Assembly: GCA_903873355.1 (NCBI GenBank)
Contig: CAIQOG010000239.1
Location: 1 to 16,809, forward strand
Source: an uncultured Bacteroidales bacterium
Lineage (GTDB): Bacteria; Bacteroidota; Bacteroidia; Bacteroidales; Paludibacteraceae
Direction of reading: 5' to 3'
Length of the DNA: 16,809 nucleotides
Below the pieces are notes generated by a model. The model had not been told where the DNA came from and ran no database searches. It worked only from the letters and a program-made list of their open reading frames with translations. This document shows, piece by piece, positions 1 through 6,975 of this stretch (its first letter is position 1; each line of letters begins with the position of its first letter). Both the position numbers and the translations under genes were made by a program.

Positions 1-1
1 C

Positions 2-505
2 GTTGCAAACTCTGCACAATACCTGAATTTGCATCCTATGTGTACTAAATTTAATGATTCGTGGACACGAATTTCTGCCACAGAAATGCAGTCATTTAAG
101 GATATCATCGTTTATCGCTTGGCTGAAACCTTTTTGATGGGTGCTGAAGCATACTTGCATCTGGGAAAAGCAGATAGTTGTGCCTATTATTATAACAAAA
201 CATGGGTTCGTGCAGGGAATACTGCAGTAACTGCAGGAACTGTTACACAGGACATGATAACCGATGAACATGCACGTGAACTTGCCTTTGAAGGTGATCG
301 TTGGTTCTATCTAAAACGAATTGGAATTTTGGTTGACAGAGTCAAAAAACATGGTGGTGAATACTATAAGAAAGGAACGATAGAAATGAGAAATGACACA
401 ACAATTCGTGTGAATATCAAAGATTTCCATGTTCGCTGGCCTATTCCTCAGGCTCAGATTGATATTATGGGAGCTGCCAATTTCCCTCAAAATACCGGTT
501 ACTAA
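2..505 (+). CDS. SusD/RagB family glycan-binding lipoprotein, C-terminal part (5' truncated by window)
   Basis: The reading frame is open from the window edge, so only the last 167 or so codons are present. SusD-like proteins are outer-membrane lipoproteins that sit on a SusC TonB-dependent transporter and help capture oligosaccharides. Family landmarks are visible in order: a YRLAETFLMGAEAYL helix, an RAG segment, DEHARELAFEGDRW followed by LKR, and a terminal RWPIPQAQID with a closing QNTGY. The last two are hallmark ends of SusD/RagB proteins. The N-terminal lipobox and the partner SusC gene would lie upstream, outside the window. It probably starts the operon-like run that continues into the esterase gene. 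Family assignment is secure; the glycan bound cannot be inferred. Confidence 0.95.
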   Translation, partial: VANSAQYLNLHPMCTKFNDSWTRISATEMQSFKDIIVYRLAETFLMGAEAYLHLGKADSCAYYYNKTWVRAGNTAVTAGTVTQDMITDEHARELAFEGDRWFYLKRIGILVDRVKKHGGEYYKKGTIEMRNDTTIRVNIKDFHVRWPIPQAQIDIMGAANFPQNTGY

Positions 506-514
506 TTAAATTTT

Positions 515-575
515 TCACGCAAAGCCGCAAAGTCGCACAAAATTTATAAATTAGCGTCTTTGCGACTTTGCGTGA
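515..575. repeat. Inverted repeat/hairpin built of CGCAAAG units between the SusD and esterase genes
   Basis: The left arm (515 to about 538) reads TCACGCAAAG then CCGCAAAGTCGC. The right arm (about 552-575) is its near reverse complement, ending in GACTTTGCGTGA. The arms enclose an AT-rich loop and differ by two or three mismatches. CGCAAAG recurs every 8 bases on the left arm and CTTTGCG likewise on the right. No clear T-run follows, so this looks more like a dispersed intergenic palindromic repeat than a classical terminator. In the mRNA it could still act as a processing or stability hairpin. Confidence 0.75.
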
Positions 576-598
576 TATTTATTTTAAACTTCTACTTC

Positions 599-1441
599 AT
601 GAAAAAAAACACTATCATATTAATTCTTCTTATTTTTACTTTTATTGTTTCAGCTCAGAAAAAGCAACCAAAGGACACAACAAAATACGAATACAGAACT
701 GAAAAGTCTATACCTTACCGCGATGCTAAAACGGAAAAATTAGACGAATATGCCATAAAATGCTGTCAGTTGGATTTTTATTATCCTGTTAATAAAAAAG
801 CATTTGCTACGCTGGTTTGGATTCATGGTGGTAGTTTAAAGGGTGGTAAGAAAGAAATTCCGGAGAAATTGATGAACCAGGGATTTGCTGTTGTAGCGAT
901 TGAATATCGGTTGAGCCCTAATGTGCTTTGTAAGCAAATAATTGAAGATGCGGCAGCTGCTGTAGCCTGGACTTTTCGCAATGTGTCAAAATATGGAGGA
1001 GATAGCACAAAAATTTTCTTGTCAGGTCATTCGGCAGGGGGATACCTGGATTTAATGGTGGGAATGGATAAAAAATGGCTGGCTAAATACAATATTGATG
1101 CTAACCGCATTGCAGGGTTATTACCGTTAAGTCCGCAAACCATCACGCATTTTGCAATCCGGAAAGAACGGGGCATTAAAGATACTCAACCTGTTATTGA
1201 CGAGTATGCACCGTTATTTCATGTTCGGAAAGATTTACCACCACTCGTTTTAATAACCGGCGACCGTGAACTGGAAATGCTCGGACGGTATGAGGAAAAT
1301 GCTTATCTGGCACGTATGATGAAACTCAACGGACATACACGTACTCAGCTTTTCGAATTGCAGGGTTTTGGTCATGGTCCCATGATGCAACCCGGATTGT
1401 ATTTGCTTCTTAGTCAGCTGAATAAGTTGATTGAAAAGTGA
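599..1441 (+). CDS. Secreted alpha/beta-hydrolase, carboxylesterase-like
   Basis: The product is 280 residues. The ATG at 599 was chosen because it begins a typical signal peptide (MKKNTIILILLIFTFIVSAQ). The upstream ATG at 560 lies inside the hairpin repeat and would spoil that signal. The fold's landmarks are present: an oxyanion HGG motif around residue 83, the nucleophile elbow GHSAGG with Ser145, a candidate acid Asp222 in TGDRE, and His259 in GFGHGPM. This matches the BD-FAE/Abhydrolase_3 type of esterases, which often remove acetyl or feruloyl groups from polysaccharides. It starts 93 bases after the SusD-like gene and probably shares its transcript. A role in deacylating the imported glycan is inferred; the substrate is unknown. 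Confidence 0.88.
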   Translation: MKKNTIILILLIFTFIVSAQKKQPKDTTKYEYRTEKSIPYRDAKTEKLDEYAIKCCQLDFYYPVNKKAFATLVWIHGGSLKGGKKEIPEKLMNQGFAVVAIEYRLSPNVLCKQIIEDAAAAVAWTFRNVSKYGGDSTKIFLSGHSAGGYLDLMVGMDKKWLAKYNIDANRIAGLLPLSPQTITHFAIRKERGIKDTQPVIDEYAPLFHVRKDLPPLVLITGDRELEMLGRYEENAYLARMMKLNGHTRTQLFELQGFGHGPMMQPGLYLLLSQLNKLIEK

Positions 1442-1493
1442 TATTTCATTGAAATTTTATTTACATATTCAAATTCCCGTTAAACTAACAGGC

Positions 1494-3278
1494 ATGAAAA
1501 AAAGTAATTATGTTATCTTTCTCGTTTTTATTTCTTTTAATTTATCCGCAACGAATTATTATATCGATGCAGTTGGAGGAAATGATTCAAAAAATAATGG
1601 TACAAGTCAGTCAACACCATGGAAATCTCTAACCAAAGTAAATGCTACTACATTTGCTGCCGGCGATAGTATTCTATTTAAATCGGGATGTACATGGACC
1701 GGGCAACTTTATCCAAAAGGTTCGGGTAGCTTAGGTAGTCCGATAATAATTAATAAATATGGAGAAGGAAACTTACCCTATATTGATGGAGCAGGAATGA
1801 CCGGAACAGGTGTTTTATATTTATATAACCAACAATATTGGGAAATAAATAACCTTGAAATTGTGAACGATGCAGCCTCAGGTGGTGACAGACGTGGAGT
1901 GAGAATAGAAATCAGCGATTATGGAACAGCTAATCATATTTATTTGAAGAACCTGTTTGTACATAATATTAAAGGTAGTGTTGGTCAGGCACGTTCCAAT
2001 AAGCGAACCGGTGGAATTGGATTTGGAATTGTAAGTGTTGCCAATAAGGAAAGTCATTTTAATGATATTCTGGTGGATGGTTGTAATATTCAAACCTGCG
2101 ATAATCAGGGACTTATTTTTGAATGTGTATCCGGTGATGGTTTTCAACCCGGTTCAGCTGAATGGAACTCAATGAAAATTACGAATGCTATAGTAAGAAA
2201 CAATACAATTTCAAATATATCAAAAAATGCCATGATTATCCGTTTATTTGATGGTGGAGTTGTGGAACATAATCTCTGTTTTAATTCAGCAAATGGTATA
2301 ACCGGAAATACTATTTTCACTGCTGGTTGTTTGAACACTGTGTTTCAGTTCAATGAGGGTTACTCAAATAATTCGCCGGATTACGACGGAAGTCTGTATG
2401 ATGCCGATTTACGTTCTCCGGGAACTATCTGGCAATACAGCTACAGTCATGATAATGCACACGGATTGTTTTGGAATTGCACCGTTCAGGAAGATGACAG
2501 TATAGTGTGTCGGTATAATATCAGTCAGAATGACCACGGTAATATATTTTGTATAAATTATCCTGTTACCAATATTGCAATTTACAACAATTCAGTTTAC
2601 ATTCCTTCCGATTTATCGCCTATAATTATTGCCGAACGGAATAATGGTGGATCAGGTACCCGTACGTATAGTTTCAACAACAATGTTATTTTGAACAATA
2701 GTTCTACCTCTACCTATCAGATTACCAACAGTTATATACGAAATATTGATCATAACTGTTTTTATGGAAATCATCCATCCAACGAACCTGCTGATGCAAA
2801 TAAAATTACAGTCGATCCTTTGTTCGTTAATCCCGGAAGTGGAGGTATTGGGTTAAATACGGTCGATGGTTATAAACTTCAGAAAGGGTCGCCCTGTATT
2901 AATACCGGAATTTTGATTCCAAATAATGGCGGACGTGATTACTGGGGCAATTTACTTACAGATGGACAAACAGATATGGGTGCGTATGAATTTGCAACTA
3001 TAACAAAATTGTCTGATAATTTTTCTTACAATAAACCACAAATCTCTGCTGATATGACCGATTCAAACGAATTACGGATATTGGTAAAAGGGATTGTTTT
3101 GAAAGAAAATGTCAGCATCGAAATTCTTGCACTCAATGGTAAAAGAATGTTCAGTCAGAATTTTAAAGCCGCGAATGAATTTAAAATCAAATCCATGTCA
3201 ACCCTTTCAAAAGGGGGATATATTATTGTTTTAAAATCTGGTGATTTGGTTGAATCTGAGAAAATTCTTATCAGATAA
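1494..3278 (+). CDS. T9SS-secreted right-handed beta-helix protein
   Basis: The product is 594 residues. The start at 1494 gives a clean signal peptide ending near residue 19 (FNLSA/TNYYID); the in-frame TTG at 1431 overlaps the previous gene and is unlikely. Residues 20-80 hold the NGTSQSTPWKSL and GDSILFKSG motifs common at the front of parallel beta-helix proteins in polysaccharide loci. Many N-rich rungs follow (for example EINNLEIVND, NNTISNIS). Residues about 440-500 (DPLFVNP, KGSPCINTG, DMGAYEF) are the usual cap of this class. Residues about 504-594 form a type A T9SS sorting domain with SIEILALNGKRMFSQ and KGGYIIVLKSG. Such proteins are often polysaccharide lyases or binding proteins. 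No lyase catalytic set could be identified here. Confidence 0.88.
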   Translation: MKKSNYVIFLVFISFNLSATNYYIDAVGGNDSKNNGTSQSTPWKSLTKVNATTFAAGDSILFKSGCTWTGQLYPKGSGSLGSPIIINKYGEGNLPYIDGAGMTGTGVLYLYNQQYWEINNLEIVNDAASGGDRRGVRIEISDYGTANHIYLKNLFVHNIKGSVGQARSNKRTGGIGFGIVSVANKESHFNDILVDGCNIQTCDNQGLIFECVSGDGFQPGSAEWNSMKITNAIVRNNTISNISKNAMIIRLFDGGVVEHNLCFNSANGITGNTIFTAGCLNTVFQFNEGYSNNSPDYDGSLYDADLRSPGTIWQYSYSHDNAHGLFWNCTVQEDDSIVCRYNISQNDHGNIFCINYPVTNIAIYNNSVYIPSDLSPIIIAERNNGGSGTRTYSFNNNVILNNSSTSTYQITNSYIRNIDHNCFYGNHPSNEPADANKITVDPLFVNPGSGGIGLNTVDGYKLQKGSPCINTGILIPNNGGRDYWGNLLTDGQTDMGAYEFATITKLSDNFSYNKPQISADMTDSNELRILVKGIVLKENVSIEILALNGKRMFSQNFKAANEFKIKSMSTLSKGGYIIVLKSGDLVESEKILIR

Positions 3279-3292
3279 TAATCTGTTAAGCT

Positions 3293-4207
3293 ATGAAAAT
3301 CGCGATATTAAGAATCGTTTTTGTAATTTTTTCAATTTCAACACTTTGTGTTGCTCAAAGAAATGATTCCCTGATACTCGGAACGATTAATTCATGCTCA
3401 TTCACACAGCGTGAAGCAGCGCTTTGTAAACGATATTACATACCACTGACTACTGTCAATTCTCTAAATACTAATACAGTAGCAGAGTTTAAAATTCAAC
3501 AACAACTGGCTTTGGAGCTTGGTTTGTTGAAAGATATTAGTTATAAAAGCTTTTATCAGGGTTTTCTGAATGAAAATCAGCGACGAAAAGAAGCTCAGTC
3601 TCAAAACAAGGTGTTTTATGGTCCAGTTCAGTTTACCGAAGACACTTATTTCAGTTATTATATATCGAATCTTATTCTTGGTATAAAGAGTGAACTTCTA
3701 AAAAGCAGATTAAAAATTGATGAACACCAGTTGCAACGGCTATACAAACAAAACAAAGAGAAATTATATAAAATACCCGATATAATTCTTTGTCTGCGAG
3801 CAGAAGTGAGAAGTGACGATAATGATTCAACCTGCCGTAATTTGGTGCTGAAAAATCTGGCGAAATCATTAAAAATAAGCAATTCAATCACGATTGACAA
3901 TCCATTTCCCGGTAAAGTTAAAATAATAGTTGAGTATCTGGATTTTAATCCCGAAACTGATAATATGCTTGAGAAAGAAAGGTACTATCAATTTGCTGTA
4001 TTGACAGAAAATTTGAAAACTGGAGAAATTATAACCCGGAAAACAAATTCAGGAACTTATGAAATTATTAAAATAATAAACAGAAAAAAATCAGGTTACC
4101 GTAGCTTTGAAGCGGTGAAAAATGCCCTGATTTCGCTTGAGAAAGACCGTCAATATGCAGAATATATTAGGTTTTTGCTTAAAAGGTCGATAATTGTACA
4201 ATTTTGA
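3293..4207 (+). CDS. Periplasmic SurA/PpiC-like peptidyl-prolyl isomerase-related protein, degenerate core
   Basis: The product is 304 residues with a signal peptide ending at LCVAQ (about residue 22). The middle (about 140-163) reads LKIDEHQLQRLYKQNKEKLY, the linker helix that precedes parvulin domains in SurA/PpiC proteins. The end (about 244-304) reads GEIITRKTNSGTYEIIKIINRK, then SFEAVKNALISLEKDRQYAEYIRFL, matching the last strand and C-terminal helix of such proteins. Between them the usual GGDLGWF-type core is missing, so it may be a chaperone without isomerase activity. It follows the beta-helix gene after 14 bases, so the two are very probably co-transcribed, and it may assist folding of secreted beta-rich proteins. 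The assignment rests on these two blocks and is moderately sure. Confidence 0.65.
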   Translation: MKIAILRIVFVIFSISTLCVAQRNDSLILGTINSCSFTQREAALCKRYYIPLTTVNSLNTNTVAEFKIQQQLALELGLLKDISYKSFYQGFLNENQRRKEAQSQNKVFYGPVQFTEDTYFSYYISNLILGIKSELLKSRLKIDEHQLQRLYKQNKEKLYKIPDIILCLRAEVRSDDNDSTCRNLVLKNLAKSLKISNSITIDNPFPGKVKIIVEYLDFNPETDNMLEKERYYQFAVLTENLKTGEIITRKTNSGTYEIIKIINRKKSGYRSFEAVKNALISLEKDRQYAEYIRFLLKRSIIVQF

Positions 4208-4237
4208 TAAATCATACTGTATAAATGTACAATATCG
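4188..4237. repeat. Imperfect inverted repeat overlapping the end of the PpiC-like gene
   Basis: CGATAATTGTACA (4188-4200) is matched by TGTACAATATCG (4226-4237), its reverse complement less one base. The arms are 25 bases apart and the stop codon lies between them. No T-run follows, so it is not a convincing intrinsic terminator. It may be a weak transcript-end hairpin or an upstream regulatory site for the next gene. Confidence 0.45.
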
Positions 4238-4295
4238 CTATGTGGTTAAATCCCATAACTATATTTTTGCAGTATAATTAAGTTGATAAATCATA
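4204..4295 (+). promoter_or_regulatory. Promoter region with a TAnnTTTG box between two identical 13-mers, upstream of the first GH50-like gene
   Basis: TATTTTTG at 4262-4269 fits the Bacteroidota -7 consensus TAnnTTTG. A clear -33 box is not visible. TTGATAAATCATA occurs exactly at 4204-4216 and again at 4283-4295, and each copy contains the dyad TGAT-AA-ATCA. With a start point near 4276, the copies would lie around -70 and +10, a layout compatible with a dimeric regulator acting by looping or road-block. Promoter and operator functions are inferred from sequence pattern alone. Confidence 0.5.
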
Positions 4296-4310
4296 TTATA
4301 GTTTTTCCGA

Positions 4311-5732
4311 ATGTTTTCAGTAAAAGTATTATTTAAAAATGGTTTGTTGTCAGGAATGTTTTTTCTGTCATTGTCAATTGTTTCAGCACAGAATAAAATA
4401 TGCTCAACCATACAGATTGAAGCCAAAAAATGGGTGAAAGGAAAACCAAATCAACCCTGGAGTTTTTTCGAAACTCAATTAATTGACAGCCTGAAAGGAT
4501 TTAAACCAAAAGAGATTGAAGTAAATTCCTACGGGAGCTGTAAAAATATTCACAGTAAGGCAACAGGATTTTATAGGGTTGAAATGCTGAATGGCAGATG
4601 GTGGGTTATCGACCCCGATGGATTTGCAAATATACAACGCGTGGTAAACGGTTGGAGACAGGGAAATTCGGAACGAAATAAAATATTTTTCAATTCAACA
4701 TATCAAAATGAAGAAAACTGGACTAAAAAGTCCTTCTCCGACTTTGCCGATTTTGGTTTTAATGGGATTGGAGCATGGAGCGATACCGATGATATAAGTT
4801 TTGGAAATAAAATATCTGATAAAAAATTCTCTTATTCCATGATGCTGAACTTTATGAGTTCATATGGAAAAAAACGGGGAGGAACTTATCAGTTGCCCGG
4901 AAATACGGGATATCCGAACCAGTGTATTTTTGTTTTTGATAAAGATTTTGAAACCTTTTGCGATGAATATGCCAAAATGGTTATTGAATATAAAAATGAC
5001 TCGAACCTGATTGGTTATTTTTCAGATAATGAATTGCCATTTGGTCGAGAAAATCTGTCTGGTTATCTTACATTACCCGATACTGCGGATGCAGGAAGAA
5101 AATTTGCAGTTAATTGGCTGAAAAATAAAAAAATATCGCCGGCTGAGATTACTGATGAAATAAAGGAAGAGTTTGCAGGAGTGGTTGCCGAAACATATTA
5201 CCGTATAGTTTCGAAATATATACGAAAGTATGATGAAAATCATTTATATTTGGGCAGTCGTTTACATGGCTCTCCCAAAAGCATGGAAAGTATTGTAAGA
5301 GCTGCCGGGAAGTATTCCGATATCGTGTCAATAAACTATTACGGTTCATGGACACCCGACAAAAACCTGATGAAAAACTGGGGAGATTGGGCGGGTAAAC
5401 CGTTTATGATAACTGAATTTTATACCAAGGCCATGGATTCGGGACTGGCAAATACAACCGGTGCAGGTTTTACGGTTCATACGCAGCAGGACAGGGGATA
5501 TGCGTATCAGAATTTCTGTCTGGGATTGCTTCAATCACCCAATTGTGTGGGGTGGCACTGGTTTCGTTATCAGGACAATGACCCTACTGCAAAGGGTGCT
5601 GATCCATCCAATCTGGATTCAAATAAAGGATTACTAAATACTGAATATCAATGGTATCAACCTATGATTCGGTATATGAAACAATTAAACAACAACGTTT
5701 ATTCACTTGTTACTTACTTTGATAAAAAATAA
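4311..5732 (+). CDS. GH50-like (clan GH-A) glycoside hydrolase, probably periplasmic
   Basis: The product is 473 residues with a signal peptide ending at SIVSAQ (about residue 27). Residues about 86-105 read GFYRVEMLNGRWWVIDPDGF, the signature stretch of GH50 beta-agarase-like proteins. LIGYFSDNE holds the likely acid/base Glu241, and KPFMITEFYTKA holds the likely nucleophile Glu369. HLYLGSRLHG, SINYYG and VGWHWFRYQDND also fit this barrel. There is no sorting domain or obvious lipobox, unlike the paralogue at 6976, so the enzyme is probably periplasmic. The closest family is GH50-like, but the true substrate could differ from agarose; the protein is shorter than classical two-domain GH50 agarases. 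It begins a new transcription unit with its own promoter. Confidence 0.8.
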   Translation: MFSVKVLFKNGLLSGMFFLSLSIVSAQNKICSTIQIEAKKWVKGKPNQPWSFFETQLIDSLKGFKPKEIEVNSYGSCKNIHSKATGFYRVEMLNGRWWVIDPDGFANIQRVVNGWRQGNSERNKIFFNSTYQNEENWTKKSFSDFADFGFNGIGAWSDTDDISFGNKISDKKFSYSMMLNFMSSYGKKRGGTYQLPGNTGYPNQCIFVFDKDFETFCDEYAKMVIEYKNDSNLIGYFSDNELPFGRENLSGYLTLPDTADAGRKFAVNWLKNKKISPAEITDEIKEEFAGVVAETYYRIVSKYIRKYDENHLYLGSRLHGSPKSMESIVRAAGKYSDIVSINYYGSWTPDKNLMKNWGDWAGKPFMITEFYTKAMDSGLANTTGAGFTVHTQQDRGYAYQNFCLGLLQSPNCVGWHWFRYQDNDPTAKGADPSNLDSNKGLLNTEYQWYQPMIRYMKQLNNNVYSLVTYFDKK

Positions 5733-5766
5733 AAACAAACATTATTCACTTTAAAAATTAATTATT

Positions 5767-6900
5767 ATGAAATCAAAAATTTTTACTTTAATTGTACTAT
5801 GTGCATTCATGACTCTGGGAACATTGAAAGCTCAGCTAATCTGGCAGGAAGATTTTAATCAGGCAGTCGGTCCACTAATTCCAACTCCTTTAGTTTCTTC
5901 AGACAATTCGCCAATTAACAACCCATTAAACACTTCCGGTTGGAAAACCCAGAGTAATTCTTCCGCTGCTACGGATTGTTTTGATGTTGTGTCTCCCGGA
6001 TTAACTTATAATGGTTATGTTTCATCAGGTGTAGGGAATGCACTCCAATTTTTGGCCGTTTCGGGTCAGAGTATCTATAAACAGTGGAATAAAACGATTA
6101 AAAATGACACTTCGGTTTATGTTTCATTTTTGATAAATATGCCCAATGTTGCTGCTACAGGTGGTGATTTCTTTTTTGGACTTAGAATGGATTCAGTTGC
6201 TGCAAACACAAACTGGGGTTCATGTATTTCTGCTGCCGTAGATCCAACTTTCCCGAATGCGGAAATTACTGTTAGCATTAAGAAAACAAGTACAGGTACT
6301 GCAGTTCCGTCATCTACTTATTTTGCTGCAAACACTACACTTTTAATGGTTCTAAAGTATCATGTAGGTATCTTGAACGGTACTTCACAAGCGTTGGAAA
6401 CCGGATTGTATGATGATAAAATGTCATTGTTTATTAATCCTCCAACTGATGGAATTGAACCAACCACACCAACCATTTACTGTGCAGACGCAACTCAAAA
6501 AGATCTCTATCGCTGGGGTTCAACAATTGTAATTGGAGGTGCAAAAGCAGTTTATTTAAGATCTTCTACAACAACTGCCGGATCTGTTCCTGCTTATACC
6601 ATCGATGGGATACGTGTTGGATATACCTGGGCTGATGTTATGCCGGTTCAAAATGGATTGAAAATGACTACTGCAGATAATTTTATGTACAATTTTGATT
6701 CAAACAAACAGTTGACAGTAACAACATCAACTTCAAATTATAACAATTATAGTGTGCTTTCTTTGTCGGGACAGCAATTGTTGAAAGGTACATTCAGCAG
6801 TCAAATTAACAAGATTGATGCTTCAACATTGAAATCAGGAGTTTATATCTTGAATTTGCAGGGTAATCAACATGCATCTGCCAAAATTTTAGTTCCTTAA
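5767..6900 (+). CDS. T9SS-secreted protein with a LamG/jelly-roll-like domain, function unknown
   Basis: The product is 377 residues with a signal peptide ending at GTLKAQ. After cleavage it opens LIWQEDFNQAVG, the usual beginning of LamG/concanavalin-like sandwich domains in Bacteroidota surface proteins. The domain runs to about residue 290 and closes with AYTIDGIRVGYTWADVMP. Residues about 298-377 form a T9SS sorting domain (YSVLSLSGQQLLKG, LKSGVYILNLQG). No catalytic motif was recognised, so a carbohydrate-binding role is plausible. It lies 34 bases after one GH50-like gene and before a second, and it is followed by a strong terminator. The sequence TTATTCACTTTAAAA ahead of its start (5742-5756) recurs exactly upstream of the gene at 13189 (13164-13178). 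Confidence 0.78.
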   Translation: MKSKIFTLIVLCAFMTLGTLKAQLIWQEDFNQAVGPLIPTPLVSSDNSPINNPLNTSGWKTQSNSSAATDCFDVVSPGLTYNGYVSSGVGNALQFLAVSGQSIYKQWNKTIKNDTSVYVSFLINMPNVAATGGDFFFGLRMDSVAANTNWGSCISAAVDPTFPNAEITVSIKKTSTGTAVPSSTYFAANTTLLMVLKYHVGILNGTSQALETGLYDDKMSLFINPPTDGIEPTTPTIYCADATQKDLYRWGSTIVIGGAKAVYLRSSTTTAGSVPAYTIDGIRVGYTWADVMPVQNGLKMTTADNFMYNFDSNKQLTVTTSTSNYNNYSVLSLSGQQLLKGTFSSQINKIDASTLKSGVYILNLQGNQHASAKILVP

Positions 6901-6913
6901 TTTATTAATACTG

Positions 6914-6957
6914 ACAACCTTCCTGCACTCTAGCTGTAGGAAGGTTGTTCTTTTATA
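6914..6957 (+). terminator. Intrinsic terminator after the jelly-roll gene
   Basis: ACAACCTTCCT (6914-6924) pairs perfectly with AGGAAGGTTGT (6938-6948), and the stem can extend by about three more pairs inward. A T-rich tract, TTCTTTTAT, follows. It lies 13 bases after the stop codon and should end or attenuate transcription before the second glycoside hydrolase gene. Confidence 0.85.
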
Positions 6958-6975
6958 AATAGTTTAAATCTAAAA

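Noticed and set aside
560..598. Upstream in-frame ATG extending the esterase by 13 residues
   Set aside because: It lies inside the hairpin repeat and would put a non-signal stretch before a clear signal peptide that begins at 599.
1431..1493. TTG start extending the beta-helix protein by 21 residues
   Set aside because: It overlaps the esterase 3' end, and the ATG at 1494 starts a proper signal peptide.
4188..4237. Intrinsic terminator after the PpiC-like gene
   Set aside because: The stem is imperfect with a 25-base loop and no T-run, so it is reported only as an inverted repeat.
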